Assembly: GCF_022809115.1 (NCBI RefSeq)
Contig: NZ_JALGBH010000001.1
Span: 682,001-746,000, forward strand
Direction of reading: 5' to 3'
DNA: 64,000 nucleotides
From: Pedobacter montanisoli
GTDB taxonomy: Bacteria; Bacteroidota; Bacteroidia; Sphingobacteriales; Sphingobacteriaceae
Shown here: positions 1 through 8,656 of the stretch, piece by piece
How the letters are laid out: every line of letters begins with the position of its first letter
How positions within the stretch are numbered: position 1 is the stretch's first letter
Notes under the pieces: generated by a model
Database searches by the model: none
What the model was told of the DNA's origin: nothing
What the model saw: only the letters and a program-made list of their open reading frames with translations
Position numbers and translations under genes: made by a program

Positions 1-572
1 GAAACAGAACGGCCAGCAAAGAAAATCAGGAAGAAAATGCGCTTCAGGTAAATAAAGAAGCCGCTAAAGAAATTGCCAGACAGTTGCGCTTACGTGATAT
101 GGGAGGTATTGTTGTGATAGATTTCATAGACATGCACAAACCCGCTAACAGAAAGCTGCTGTTTGATCACCTCAAAGAGCTGATGTTATTAGATCGGGCA
201 AAACATACTATTTTGCCACCAAGTAAATTTGGTCTGGTCCAGATAACAAGGCAAAGAGTTAGACCTGAAATGAACATTGTTACGGTTGAAAAATGTCCAA
301 CCTGCGATGGAACGGGAGAAATTAAAGCAAGTATTGTTTTAATGGACGATATTGAGAGCAACTTAAGCTACATTTTGCGTGAGCAGAATGAGAAAAAAGT
401 AACGCTTTGCGTTCATCCTTATATAGAGGCCTATATTAAAAAAGGATTATTTTCATTGCAATGGAAATGGTTCGTTAAGTTTGGTAAATGGATAAAAGTT
501 AAACCTGTAAGCTCTTATCATTTAACAGAATTTCGCTTTATCTCGTCTAAAGACGAAGAAATAAAACTGTAA
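1..572 (+). CDS. rng: Ribonuclease G/E family, C-terminal part (partial)
   Basis: This is the 3' end of an endoribonuclease of the RNase E/G family, which cleaves single-stranded A/U-rich RNA in rRNA maturation and mRNA turnover. The reading frame is open to the window edge (first full codon at base 3), so the gene starts outside; the TTG at 84 is internal. Visible family marks are the RLRDMGG stretch, the DFIDM motif near base 120 that carries a catalytic metal-binding Asp, and the zinc-link motif CPTCDGTG near bases 294-317 that joins protomers in RNase E. The short tail after the zinc link fits RNase G rather than RNase E with its long scaffold. A hairpin terminator follows. Family call is firm; G versus E is inferred from length. 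Confidence 0.93.
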   Translation, partial: NRTASKENQEENALQVNKEAAKEIARQLRLRDMGGIVVIDFIDMHKPANRKLLFDHLKELMLLDRAKHTILPPSKFGLVQITRQRVRPEMNIVTVEKCPTCDGTGEIKASIVLMDDIESNLSYILREQNEKKVTLCVHPYIEAYIKKGLFSLQWKWFVKFGKWIKVKPVSSYHLTEFRFISSKDEEIKL

Positions 573-587
573 TCTGGTTACATAAAT

Positions 588-627
588 AAAAAGTCTGGTT
601 TTCTATGAATGGAACCAGACTTTTTTG
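588..627 (+). terminator. Intrinsic terminator after RNase G
   Basis: The inverted repeat AAGTCTGGTT / AACCAGACTT (about 591-600 and 613-622) has a 12-base loop and runs into a T tract. It sits just after the RNase G stop at 572. A-rich sequence on the 5' side means it could also end transcripts arriving on the minus strand, such as that of the small peptide gene at 674-841. Confidence 0.85.
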
Positions 628-673
628 TGATGTAAGCCTATCCAAAGCGTTTTCTAGATAGGTAAAAATTAAC

Positions 674-841
674 TTAAGTTGTTTTAGGCGAATCACATAA
701 AACTTCACAGATAAACAGATCAGATGTGAGTGGACAACATCCCTTACAGTCAGGTTTATCAAGGCAATATGATGGTGGATAACCATTTCCTCCCTTTACT
801 TTTTTCATCTCAGATTTGCTGAGTAGATTTGCTTTGTTCAT
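674..841 (-). CDS. Small double-glycine-leader, Cys-rich peptide (RiPP/bacteriocin-like precursor)
   Basis: This 55-codon frame runs ATG at 841 to TAA at 674 and is easily missed because it is short. It starts MNKANLLSKSEMKKVKGG, a leader of the LSKxEMKKxxGG type seen in Bacteroidota natural-product precursors, with the Gly-Gly at residues 17-18. The predicted core of about 37 residues has six cysteines (SYC, PDC, KGCC, FIC, VLC) and no long hydrophobic stretch. Leaders of this type are normally cut after GG by a C39 peptidase-ABC exporter. No such exporter, radical SAM enzyme or cyclase lies nearby, so this would be an orphan precursor. What is seen: the frame, leader motif and cysteines. 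What is inferred: export, cleavage and activity. Confidence 0.72.
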   Translation of the reverse strand: MNKANLLSKSEMKKVKGGNGYPPSYCLDKPDCKGCCPLTSDLFICEVLCDSPKTT

Positions 842-920
842 TGTTCAAGTTTTAATTTAGGTTAGGTTGTTTTTTTACCACGTAAAAACATAAAACGATA
901 TGATTTAACAACATCATACT

Positions 921-957
921 TGTTGGCTCAAGTGTTCGCATGCACTTGCTCAAGCCT
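921..957. other. Imperfect hairpin between peptide gene and ROK gene
   Basis: CAAGTG and CACTTG form a 6-bp stem around TTCGCATG, and outer GGCT/AGCC can pair with a bulge. There is no T tract on either side, so it is not a standard terminator. It lies between the ROK gene's 3' end and the small peptide gene's 5' end and could be leader structure for the latter. Weak evidence. Confidence 0.3.
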
Positions 958-1056
958 TTGAACCAAATAATTCTGGTCTCAAAAGAATTGATATTCTTTA
1001 AGTTAGTAAATATTTAGTGAATAAGAAAGAGTTAAGTTACAGCCTCTTGAATAAGA

Positions 1057-2271
1057 CTAATTTTCTAATACTCTGTTTCTTGCCAGTAAACAAGCTCCCC
1101 AAACCCCAGCCTGTTCATTCAATTCGGTAATCTTTATCTGGGTATCATTATTGACCAGGCTTGACGAGTATTTTCTCAATGCCGTTTTTAAGGGCAACAA
1201 CAGATTTTCTCCGGCAGCAGTTAATTTACCGCCTAATACCACTAACTCAGGATTAAAAATATTAATTAGCGAAGCAATGCTTCTACCTAATTTTCCTGCC
1301 ATTTCTGCAACAAGTTCGATAGCCAGCACATCATCGTTATAAATAGCTTCTAAAATATCATCTATTTCAAGGTTTCCCTGCTGATATTTATCGGATAAAA
1401 TAGATGCCGATCCTTTATCGATACGCTGTTTAAACTGGTTCAAAAGCGCCCATCCCGAAACCTCTGTTTCCAAACAACCTTTTTTACCACAACGACAGAT
1501 CACTTCATTATCAAAGGCAGGAACATGTCCAAACTCACCTGAAAACCCGGATTTACCGTAGTATAGGGAACCATTGATGATAATACCCACTCCCAAACCA
1601 TAGTCTATATTCAGGAATAACATATCTTTCTCTGTTGTAACAACGCCACGGGCAAATTCTCCATAACACATCGCTCTCGAATCATTTTCTATAAAAACCC
1701 GCATGTCTAACTTTTGTGAAAGGATGATATCTAAGGGTTCATTATAAAAATTAAACAGGTTATGACTCTTTCCTGAAATCTGGTTAATCCGCCCAAATAA
1801 GCTAATTCCGACAGCTAATAGTTTTTCTTTAGGTAGGTTACTTACTTTGATAAAGTCCAGAATGATATCGCATAACTCATTTAATCCTTTTTCTGTGTTA
1901 GATGCCCGATAAGACACTTTATCTTTAAAATACACTAGGTTTTTTTGTAAGTCTAAAACCGCAAATTTGATATGGTCATTTTTAATATCTACTCCTAGAA
2001 AATACCCTGCTTCGCCAGCTAAACCATAAACATTAGGCTTTCTGCCACCGCTTGATTCTTGTTTGCCATAGTCTTTAACCAGTCCCAGTTCAACCAGATC
2101 ATTCAGTACATCTATAATTTTTGGCGTACTTAAGCTCAACTGTGTCTTCAGATCTGCTATGGTAGCATTGCCATATCTGCTAAAATAAGCGATAACTGCT
2201 TTTTTTAGCGTTATGGTCTTATAAGCCACTCCAGAAATACTATCGTTATTAATTTCAGTAAAGCGTTTCAT
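1057..2271 (-). CDS. ROK family transcriptional regulator (NagC/XylR type)
   Basis: The N-terminal 70 or so residues form a winged helix-turn-helix (NATIADLKTQLSLSTPKIID, then the wing SSGGRKPNVYGL). They are followed by a ROK sugar-kinase-fold domain of about 310 residues. The domain shows a DIKNDHIKFAVLD phosphate-loop region, GFSGEFGH, and the zinc-binding cysteine cluster CRCGKKGCLE that marks the ROK family. ROK regulators usually repress carbohydrate-use genes and release DNA on binding a sugar or sugar phosphate. I chose ATG at 2271 (MKRFTEINN) over the TTG at 2292, because a -7 promoter element covers that TTG. The gene is divergent from radA and no sugar-use operon adjoins it, so its regulon cannot be read from context. 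Confidence 0.88.
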   Translation of the reverse strand: MKRFTEINNDSISGVAYKTITLKKAVIAYFSRYGNATIADLKTQLSLSTPKIIDVLNDLVELGLVKDYGKQESSGGRKPNVYGLAGEAGYFLGVDIKNDHIKFAVLDLQKNLVYFKDKVSYRASNTEKGLNELCDIILDFIKVSNLPKEKLLAVGISLFGRINQISGKSHNLFNFYNEPLDIILSQKLDMRVFIENDSRAMCYGEFARGVVTTEKDMLFLNIDYGLGVGIIINGSLYYGKSGFSGEFGHVPAFDNEVICRCGKKGCLETEVSGWALLNQFKQRIDKGSASILSDKYQQGNLEIDDILEAIYNDDVLAIELVAEMAGKLGRSIASLINIFNPELVVLGGKLTAAGENLLLPLKTALRKYSSSLVNNDTQIKITELNEQAGVWGACLLARNRVLEN

Positions 2272-2289
2272 TCTGCCTGATTTTCTAAA

Positions 2290-2297
2290 CAAAAATA
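2290..2297 (-). promoter_or_regulatory. Bacteroidota -7 element for ROK gene
   Basis: On the minus strand this reads TATTTTTG, an exact TAnnTTTG match, 18 bases before the ATG at 2271. I do not see a clear -33 TTTG partner. It decides the start, since the upstream TTG at 2292 overlaps the element. Confidence 0.5.
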
Positions 2298-2402
2298 AGA
2301 TATAAATTTAAGGCCGGTATGTAAAATAAGTAATGATTTGTAAAGGCAATAGAGTAAATTCGTAAGCTAAACGAGCAATTAAACTTTAAAAAATAATTTC
2401 AA

Positions 2403-3776
2403 TTGGCTAAAACAAAAACAGCATATTTCTGCCAAAGTTGCGGTTATGAGTCGGCTAAATGGCTTGGAAAATGCCCTGTCTGTTCACAATGGAATACTTT
2501 TGTTGAAGAAATCATCGAAAAATCAGCAAATGTACCTACATGGAAATCGGCAAGTGGTACACAGCGCTTAAATAAGCCTAATCGCCTAGATGAAATTCGC
2601 AGTGCGCAAGAGGAACGCATGCCTACCGGTAATGCAGAACTTGACCGTGTTTTAGGTGGCGGACTTGTAGCAGGATCTGTAACATTAATTGGTGGAGAAC
2701 CGGGTATCGGCAAATCTACTTTAATGTTGCAACTGGCCTTAAATATACACCATGCAAAGGTGCTCTATATTTCGGGCGAAGAAAGCGAGCAGCAAATCAA
2801 GATGCGTGCAGAACGCATAACCCAAACAACCAACACCAATTGCTATATTCTTACAGAAACTTCTACTCAGAACATATTCAAGCAAATAGAGCAATTAGAG
2901 CCTAATGTGGTGATTATCGATTCTATACAAACCTTACATTCATCACATATAGAATCTACTCCGGGCAGTGTTTCTCAGGTTCGTGAATGCACCGCCGAAC
3001 TGCTGAAATTTGCCAAAGAAACTTCAACACCTGTTTTCCTAATTGGCCATATTACCAAAGACGGTGCTATTGCCGGTCCAAAAATATTGGAGCATATGGT
3101 TGATACGGTTTTACAGTTTGAGGGCGACCGTCATCATATTTACCGCATTTTGCGCTCTATCAAAAACCGTTTTGGTGCTGCTGCAGAACTTGGCATTTAC
3201 GCCATGCATGGCAATGGTCTCCGTGAGGTTTCAAATCCATCTGAAATACTGCTTTCTCAACGCGAAGAAGAATTAAGCGGGATTACCATTGGCGCTACTT
3301 TAGAAGGCGCAAGACCTATGCTTATCGAAACTCAGGCTTTGGTTAGTAACTCGGCCTATGGTACGCCTCAAAGATCAGCGACTGGTTTTGACACCAGACG
3401 TATGAATATGCTTTTAGCCGTTCTGGAGAAAAGATGTGGTTTCAGGCTGAGCATAAAAGACGTTTTCCTGAATATCGCAGGAGGTATAAAGGTTGAAGAC
3501 CCTGCCATTGATTTAGCCATTATCGTTGCCATTATTTCTTCGCATGAGGATATGCCTGTATCATCAAAAATATGCTTTGCTGCCGAAGTAGGTCTTTCAG
3601 GTGAAATCAGAGCAGTAAACAGGATAGAACAGCGTATAGCCGAAGCAGAGAAATTAGGATTTGATAAGATCTTTATTTCAAGTTATAATGTTAAAGGCTT
3701 TGATAAAAACAAGTACAAAATCCAGCTCGTTACAGTTGCGAAAATAGAAGAAGTATTTGCGGCCTTATTTGGCTAA
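2403..3776 (+). CDS. radA: DNA repair protein RadA
   Basis: RadA is a RecA-like ATPase that helps branch migration of recombination intermediates and restart of damaged forks. The order is canonical: a four-Cys zinc finger (C10, C13, C24, C27), Walker A GGEPGIGKST at residues 97-106, the RadA signature KNRFG near residue 255, and a C-terminal Lon-protease-like domain (DPAIDLAI, then GEIRAVNRIEQRIAEAEKLG). At 457 residues it is full length. The start is TTG at 2403: an in-frame TAA lies at 2394-2396, so no upstream ATG is possible, and the family N-terminus begins exactly here. It is divergent from the ROK gene with about 130 bases between. Confidence 0.97.
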   Translation: MAKTKTAYFCQSCGYESAKWLGKCPVCSQWNTFVEEIIEKSANVPTWKSASGTQRLNKPNRLDEIRSAQEERMPTGNAELDRVLGGGLVAGSVTLIGGEPGIGKSTLMLQLALNIHHAKVLYISGEESEQQIKMRAERITQTTNTNCYILTETSTQNIFKQIEQLEPNVVIIDSIQTLHSSHIESTPGSVSQVRECTAELLKFAKETSTPVFLIGHITKDGAIAGPKILEHMVDTVLQFEGDRHHIYRILRSIKNRFGAAAELGIYAMHGNGLREVSNPSEILLSQREEELSGITIGATLEGARPMLIETQALVSNSAYGTPQRSATGFDTRRMNMLLAVLEKRCGFRLSIKDVFLNIAGGIKVEDPAIDLAIIVAIISSHEDMPVSSKICFAAEVGLSGEIRAVNRIEQRIAEAEKLGFDKIFISSYNVKGFDKNKYKIQLVTVAKIEEVFAALFG

Positions 3777-3817
3777 GTTATTTTAAAACAAGACTTTTCT
3801 GGCAAAGTATAATTCTG

Positions 3818-3852
3818 TTTGTTCTTATTTAGAAGGATTTTAAATATATTTG
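3818..3852 (+). promoter_or_regulatory. Promoter of DUF4920 gene
   Basis: TTTG at 3818-3821, then 23 bases, then TATATTTG at 3845-3852 matches the Bacteroidota sigma-ABfr pattern TTTG ... TAnnTTTG. The -7 element ends 23 bases before the ATG at 3876. Confidence 0.6.
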
Positions 3853-3875
3853 ACTGATTAACATAATTCGGAAAA

Positions 3876-4340
3876 ATGAAAAAGATTATTTTAAGTGCAA
3901 TATTCTGTGCTTTTGCAACTTTTGCTTTTGCACAAGACGCTTTTCAGGGCCAAGCATTTGGTGAAGGCGTAAAAAAAGGTGGTGAAATTACGGCTGATAA
4001 AGTAGATGCTACTTTAGGCAAAGGCAATAAAGCCGACATGAAAGTTGTTGGAGAAGTTGTTTCTGTTTGCAAGAAAAAAGGTTGTTTCATGAATCTGAAA
4101 ATGTCTAATGGCGAAACTATGCGTGTAGAATTTAAAGATTATGCATTTTTTATGCCTAAAGATATTGAGGGTAGAAAAGTAGTTATTGATGGTTTTGCAG
4201 AAAGAAAAACAACATCTGTTGAAGATTTGAAACACTATGCTGAAGATCAGAAAAAATCTGCTGAAGAAATTGCTAAAATTACCCAACCTAAAAAAGAAAT
4301 TATTTTCGAAGCTAAAGGCGTTGTTCTTTTAGACAAATAA
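3876..4340 (+). CDS. DUF4920 periplasmic protein
   Basis: This exported protein of 154 residues has a cleavable signal peptide of about 19 residues (ends FAFAQ). The body matches the DUF4920 family, common in Bacteroidota: a VCKKKGCFMNL segment with paired cysteines, then VEFKDYAFFMPKD, and HYAEDQKKSAEEIAKIT near the C-terminus. The fold is probably a small beta-barrel; no enzymatic function is established. The conserved Cys pair could bind metal or form a disulfide (inference). It has its own promoter and a terminator, so it is monocistronic. Confidence 0.88.
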   Translation: MKKIILSAIFCAFATFAFAQDAFQGQAFGEGVKKGGEITADKVDATLGKGNKADMKVVGEVVSVCKKKGCFMNLKMSNGETMRVEFKDYAFFMPKDIEGRKVVIDGFAERKTTSVEDLKHYAEDQKKSAEEIAKITQPKKEIIFEAKGVVLLDK

Positions 4341-4360
4341 AAGCTAAGGTTTATATCATC

Positions 4361-4392
4361 TAAAAAGGCAGGAAAATTTCCTGCCTTTTTTA
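4361..4392. terminator. Bidirectional terminator
   Basis: AAAAAGGCAGGAAA and its complement form a stem with a 4-base loop, with A tracts on the left and T tracts on the right. It lies between the convergent DUF4920 and serine hydrolase genes and can serve both. Confidence 0.88.
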
Positions 4393-4396
4393 TTTC

Positions 4397-5629
4397 TTAA
4401 TCCTCATCACTACCCGGCAATGAGCCTGATCCCGAATACGCTCCTTTTCTGATAATAGGCATTTTCAGGTATTTATATAAATCATCTAAGTGCATTAAAC
4501 TGCCGTTAGTTAGATTACCCAAAAAGATTACTACAATATCTTTATCTAAATCTCTTACATAAATATGTCTGAAACCATGCCACCAGCCGGTATGGTAAAC
4601 TACTTTATCCATATTTTTGCCATCAAACATACGCCAGCCATAACCGTAATTAAAATGTCCGTTTACAGGTTTGTTTCTGCCAACATAAGCAGAATCTAAG
4701 CTTTTATTAGAAAGAAGTCTTTCATTTCTAAGGTACTTATCATACAAAACCAGATCATGCAAGGTGCTGTAAATTCCTTTATCGCCAACTGGCCCGTCTA
4801 AAAAGTTTTGCGCAACTGAGTATTTCCATATTTTATCATGGCCAACCACATCTACAGGTATCTTTTCATACTCTGCCTTAGAATAAACATGCGTATTTTT
4901 CATCCCCGCAGGTTTAAAAATATTTTCGGCCATATACTGAGAATAGCGCATACCTGTAACTTTTTCGATAATAGCGCCTAAAACCATATAGTTAGAGTTA
5001 TTGTAGTGGAACCTGTTATCGGGTTTTACATAAGGGTTAGGTTTACGCTCGGCTATAACTTTCATCACTTCCTCATTGGTAATCCCTTTTTTCATATCAC
5101 GTTTTTCCTTACGCCATATATCATCAATAAAATAAACGTAGTTCATCATACCACTACGGTGGGTAAGCAATAATTTTATCGTAATACCCTCATAAGGGAA
5201 GTTAGGAAAGAATTTTTTAACATTATCATTAAGGCTAAGTTTACCTTGCTCTACCAGTTGCATAATGGCCACTCCGGTAAAGGTTTTGGTAATAGATGCC
5301 AGTTCAAATTCTGAGTTGATCTTTAAGCTATCGCGATGCAAATAATCTGCCCAGCCTTTTGCCCCCTGATAAATGATCTTGCCTTTCCTGGCCACTAAAG
5401 CATTCCCATTAAATCCGTATCTTTTGTGCAGGTTCTCGACGAATTCTGCTATCCATTTATCTTCATTCTTTTTATCGTAAACTAATAATAAACTATCGGC
5501 TTTATCATCTTCTTTTACTCTTACTTTTTTATCGGCGGCCTTTTTCTTCTCTTTTTCTTCCTTACTGGTACATGCTACAACAGAAAATATACTCAGTGCA
5601 ATTGCCGCAGCAACAAATCTAATCCTCAT
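4397..5629 (-). CDS. Serine hydrolase, beta-lactamase/class C PBP fold, lipoprotein
   Basis: A lipoprotein signal ends in VVAC (Cys20), followed by a Lys-rich linker. The hydrolase domain has the SxxK nucleophile motif SITK (S112-K115), the YxN motif in YNNSNY (about 209-211), and a third motif HTG in the segment YHTGWWHGF near residue 345. That set defines the class C beta-lactamase / DD-peptidase / esterase superfamily. Members trim peptidoglycan, cleave D-amino peptides or hydrolyse esters; sequence alone does not tell which. Clinical-type beta-lactamase activity should not be assumed. The placement in the envelope follows from the lipobox. Confidence 0.9.
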   Translation of the reverse strand: MRIRFVAAAIALSIFSVVACTSKEEKEKKKAADKKVRVKEDDKADSLLLVYDKKNEDKWIAEFVENLHKRYGFNGNALVARKGKIIYQGAKGWADYLHRDSLKINSEFELASITKTFTGVAIMQLVEQGKLSLNDNVKKFFPNFPYEGITIKLLLTHRSGMMNYVYFIDDIWRKEKRDMKKGITNEEVMKVIAERKPNPYVKPDNRFHYNNSNYMVLGAIIEKVTGMRYSQYMAENIFKPAGMKNTHVYSKAEYEKIPVDVVGHDKIWKYSVAQNFLDGPVGDKGIYSTLHDLVLYDKYLRNERLLSNKSLDSAYVGRNKPVNGHFNYGYGWRMFDGKNMDKVVYHTGWWHGFRHIYVRDLDKDIVVIFLGNLTNGSLMHLDDLYKYLKMPIIRKGAYSGSGSLPGSDED

Positions 5630-5756
5630 TGATACTGGTTTTCTAAAGTTAAAGCCCGAAAAATAAGCATTATTAAACGGTATCGGGGAAAAGAGTTTTA
5701 AACATTCTCTGTTGTTTTATTCCTCTCATTTTATCACAAAGTAAATACAGTTTAAA

Positions 5757-5788
5757 TTGCCATATCCGTTCTAAAATATTTAAATTTG
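5757..5788 (+). promoter_or_regulatory. fumC promoter
   Basis: TTG at 5757-5759, 21 bases, then TAAATTTG at 5781-5788 fits the Bacteroidota consensus. The transcription start should fall near 5792-5794, giving a leader of only 12-14 bases before ATG 5806. Confidence 0.65.
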
Positions 5789-5805
5789 GCTAAAAATATA
5801 AGATC

Positions 5806-7203
5806 ATGAGTTTCAGAATAGAACACGATACAATGGGCGAAGTTCAGGTTCCTGCAGATAAATATTGGGGTGCACAAACTGAGCGTTCGCGTAACAATTT
5901 TAAAATTGGGCCTGAGGCTTCTATGCCTAAAGAAATTATCCATGCTTTCGGCTATCTTAAAAAAGCTGCAGCATTGGCAAATAATGAACTAGGCGTGCTT
6001 TCTAAGGAAAAAACAGACCTGATTGCAAAAGCTTGTGACGAGGTAATTGCCGGACAGTTGGATGATCAGTTTCCTTTGGTAATCTGGCAAACCGGATCGG
6101 GTACGCAAAGCAATATGAATGGTAATGAGGTAATCGCGAACAGAGGCCATGTATTAAACGGTGGTAGTTTAGCCGATGATCAAAAAATCCTTCATCCAAA
6201 CGATGATGTAAACAAATCTCAATCATCTAATGATACTTATCCAACAGCCATGCATATCGCTGCTTACAAACAGGCAGTAGAGATTACTATTCCGGGATTA
6301 GAAAAACTTAGAAATACCTTAGCCGCAAAAGCTGCTTCGTGGAGCAATATTGTAAAAACCGGCCGTACACACTTTATGGATGCAACTCCCCTAACTTTAG
6401 GTCAGGAGTTCTCTGGTTATGTACAACAGATAGATAATGGAATACGAGCCATTAAAAATGCGCTTGAGATGATTAGCGAGTTAGCTCTTGGCGGTACTGC
6501 TGTTGGAACCGGACTAAATACCCCTAAAGGTTATGATGTATTGGTTGCGAAAAAGATTGCAGAATTAACTGGATTGCCTTTTGTTACTGCTCCAAACAAG
6601 TTTGAGGCTTTGGCGGCTCATGATGCTATGGTTGAGCTTTCTTCTGCCTACAAACGCGTTGCGGTTTCTTTAATGAAAGTGGCAAATGATATCCGTATCT
6701 TAAGTTCTGGTCCTCGTTGTGGTATCGGCGAAATCATTATCCCCGATAATGAACCTGGGTCTTCTATCATGCCTGGAAAAGTTAATCCTACGCAACCAGA
6801 AGCTTTAACAATGGTTTGTGCGCAGGTAATGGGTAATGATGTAGCTGTAAGTATAGGTGCCAGCAATGGTCATTTTGAGCTTAATGTATTTAAACCTGTT
6901 ATTGCAGCTAATGTATTGCAAAGCGGCCGTTTAATAGGCGATGCCTGTGTATCATTTAATGATAAATGTGCCGTTGGTATTGAACCTAACGAACCTGTAA
7001 TTAAGCAGCATTTAGAAAACTCCTTAATGTTAGTTACTGCATTAAATACCCATATTGGCTATGAGAATGCGGCTAAAATTGCTAAAAAAGCACATAAAGA
7101 AAATAAAACTTTGCGTGAAGCGGCTATTGAATTAGGCTTATTAACCGATGAGCAGTTTACTGCCTGGGTTAAGCCTGAAGATATGGTTGGCAGCTTAAAA
7201 TAA
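5806..7203 (+). CDS. fumC: Fumarate hydratase class II
   Basis: FumC is the iron-independent fumarase that hydrates fumarate to L-malate in the TCA cycle, as a cytosolic tetramer. It is 465 residues, the usual length. The superfamily signature [11 protein letters not shown] near residues 317-327 carries the catalytic Ser on the mobile loop. Other marks are the [10 protein letters not shown] segment near residue 100, [11 protein letters not shown], and [17 protein letters not shown]. It has a clear promoter and is followed by a strong hairpin, so it is probably transcribed alone. Confidence 0.98.
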   Translation: MSFRIEHDTMGEVQVPADKYWGAQTERSRNNFKIGPEASMPKEIIHAFGYLKKAAALANNELGVLSKEKTDLIAKACDEVIAGQLDDQFPLVIWQTGSGTQSNMNGNEVIANRGHVLNGGSLADDQKILHPNDDVNKSQSSNDTYPTAMHIAAYKQAVEITIPGLEKLRNTLAAKAASWSNIVKTGRTHFMDATPLTLGQEFSGYVQQIDNGIRAIKNALEMISELALGGTAVGTGLNTPKGYDVLVAKKIAELTGLPFVTAPNKFEALAAHDAMVELSSAYKRVAVSLMKVANDIRILSSGPRCGIGEIIIPDNEPGSSIMPGKVNPTQPEALTMVCAQVMGNDVAVSIGASNGHFELNVFKPVIAANVLQSGRLIGDACVSFNDKCAVGIEPNEPVIKQHLENSLMLVTALNTHIGYENAAKIAKKAHKENKTLREAAIELGLLTDEQFTAWVKPEDMVGSLK

Positions 7204-7212
7204 AAAATATCT

Positions 7213-7250
7213 TTAAAGCATGGTTGTTATTAAAACAACCATGCTTTAAT
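7213..7250 (+). terminator. Hairpin terminator after fumC
   Basis: TAAAGCATGGTTGTT and AACAACCATGCTTTA form a perfect 15-bp stem with loop ATTAA (7214-7228 and 7234-7248). The following T tract is weak (AATTTC), so termination may be partial and allow read-through into the next two genes. Confidence 0.75.
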
Positions 7251-7287
7251 TTCATCACAGCGTAGCATTATTTATTTCTTAGGTTAA

Positions 7288-7782
7288 ATGTGTAAAAAGT
7301 ATATCTTCATTTTTTTAGTTGGCATAACGGCTTTAGCATGCAGGCGCATGCCTAATGTACAAGGTAAAGGAGAAACTTTTTTACAAGGCATATGGCAGCA
7401 GGATAGCGTAGCTCACGCTGAAAAGCTCCTGTCATATACTACCCATCGGTTAAAGTTTACCTGCGACTCTTTTTACGTTGATTTTGTAACTCATTCTAAA
7501 GAGAATTACTATGAAGATTCATGCTTTAACAATGGCGTGTGGAAAGAGTATGCAAAGGGAACTTATCTGGTAAAAAATGATACCTTAACTCTTGTTGGCG
7601 ACTTTACCAAAGCAAACTATAAACAAAAGGTTAGCGGTTGCTACCGGACGGGGAGATATATCAACGAATTTAAAATTAAGAACTGGTCAGCTAAACAGCT
7701 TGCTCTTGAAGACTTGAACAGTCATAATCCATTAAGTTTTACCCTACGTGAACAAATAATCTGCGTACCAAAAGAATTATAA
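7288..7782 (+). CDS. Hypothetical lipoprotein
   Basis: A 164-residue protein with a lipoprotein signal (ITALAC, lipid-modified Cys at about residue 18). The mature part is rich in Tyr, Thr and Asp, looks beta-rich, and has three or more further cysteines (FTCDS, EDSCFN, SGCYR, IICVP) that could pair as disulfides. The pattern of a GIWQ start and a KNDTLTLVGDF strand resembles lipocalin-like small lipoproteins, but I do not recognise a named family. It sits between fumC and an S1/P1 nuclease, 15 bases from the latter, so the two are likely co-transcribed. No role in fumarate metabolism is implied. Confidence 0.8.
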   Translation: MCKKYIFIFLVGITALACRRMPNVQGKGETFLQGIWQQDSVAHAEKLLSYTTHRLKFTCDSFYVDFVTHSKENYYEDSCFNNGVWKEYAKGTYLVKNDTLTLVGDFTKANYKQKVSGCYRTGRYINEFKIKNWSAKQLALEDLNSHNPLSFTLREQIICVPKEL

Positions 7783-7797
7783 TCTTAACCATAAAAA

Positions 7798-8589
7798 ATG
7801 AAACTGATTAAAAAATTAATTTTTGTAGCTGTGCTAACTTATTTACCATATGCTGCAAATGCATGGGGTTTATTAGGGCATCGCATTGTAGGCGAAATAG
7901 CTGAATCTTATTTAAACCCTAATGCCCGAAAAGCCGTTAAAGAAATTTTAGGTTCTGAAAGTATGGCTATTACGGCCAATTGGCCAGATTTTATCAAATC
8001 TGATTCAAGTTATAATTATTTAAGCTCATGGCATTACGTTAACCTACCTGAAAATTTAGACAAAATTGGGGTTAATAATTACCTTGAGAACATGACAGAA
8101 GCAAACATTTACAACAAGACTAATGAAATGATTGCCCTGTTAAAAAACAAGCAAACTCCGGCAGCTCAAAAGCTTTTGGCTTTACGTATGTTGATACACT
8201 TAGTAGGCGATATGCATCAGCCTATGCATACTGCCCGTAAGGAAGATTTAGGTGGTAATCGGATTACGGTTAACTGGTTCGGACAAAAATCTAACCTGCA
8301 CCGCGTATGGGACGAACAGCTAATTGATTACCAGCAGTTAAGCTATACAGAATATACAAAAGCAATTAACAGCCCTACAACAGCACAACTTGCTGAATGG
8401 AAAAAAGGAAACATCAAAGATTATATTTTTGAATCTTACGAAATCTGCAATAAAATTTATGCTACAGGCATTAAAAATGACGACAAGTTGAGTTATAGAT
8501 ATAATTTTGACTGGATTTCTACGGTTAACTCTCAGTTGTTAAAAGGTGGTATAAGACTGGCTAATATCTTAAATGGGATTTATGGTTAA
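7798..8589 (+). CDS. S1/P1-family nuclease, secreted
   Basis: S1/P1 nucleases are zinc enzymes that cleave single-stranded DNA and RNA and often remove 3'-phosphates. A signal peptide ends ANA, which leaves the mature N-terminal Trp that ligates zinc in this family (WGLLGHR). Further ligand motifs are present in order: the HR His, WPDFIKSD, WHYVNLP, HLVGDMHQPMH, and NLHRVWDEQLID. The set is complete, so activity is likely. The role would be scavenging nucleic acids outside the cytoplasm for phosphate or nucleosides. It is probably the second gene of an operon with the lipoprotein upstream. Confidence 0.94.
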   Translation: MKLIKKLIFVAVLTYLPYAANAWGLLGHRIVGEIAESYLNPNARKAVKEILGSESMAITANWPDFIKSDSSYNYLSSWHYVNLPENLDKIGVNNYLENMTEANIYNKTNEMIALLKNKQTPAAQKLLALRMLIHLVGDMHQPMHTARKEDLGGNRITVNWFGQKSNLHRVWDEQLIDYQQLSYTEYTKAINSPTTAQLAEWKKGNIKDYIFESYEICNKIYATGIKNDDKLSYRYNFDWISTVNSQLLKGGIRLANILNGIYG

Positions 8590-8607
8590 ACACAATGCAT
8601 AAAAAAA

Positions 8608-8643
8608 CAAAAAGCTGCCCTTTTCGGAGCAGCTTTTTGTTTT
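8608..8643. terminator. Bidirectional terminator
   Basis: AAAAAGCTGC / GCAGCTTTTT stem (8609-8618, 8629-8638) with a 10-base loop, flanked by A and T tracts, between two convergent genes. Confidence 0.88.
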
Positions 8644-8656
8644 TAAAGGGTAGGTT

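Noticed and set aside
547..786. 79-codon minus-strand ORF overlapping the small peptide gene
   Set aside because: It lacks family features, overlaps the RNase G terminator, and runs in a different frame from the GG-leader peptide, which has a clear motif.
4397..5629. Reading the serine hydrolase as an antibiotic-resistance beta-lactamase
   Set aside because: The motifs fit the wider class C/DD-peptidase/esterase family; nothing shows resistance.
7288..7782. Assigning a fumarase-related role to the lipoprotein after fumC
   Set aside because: It has a lipobox and envelope features, and a hairpin separates it from fumC.
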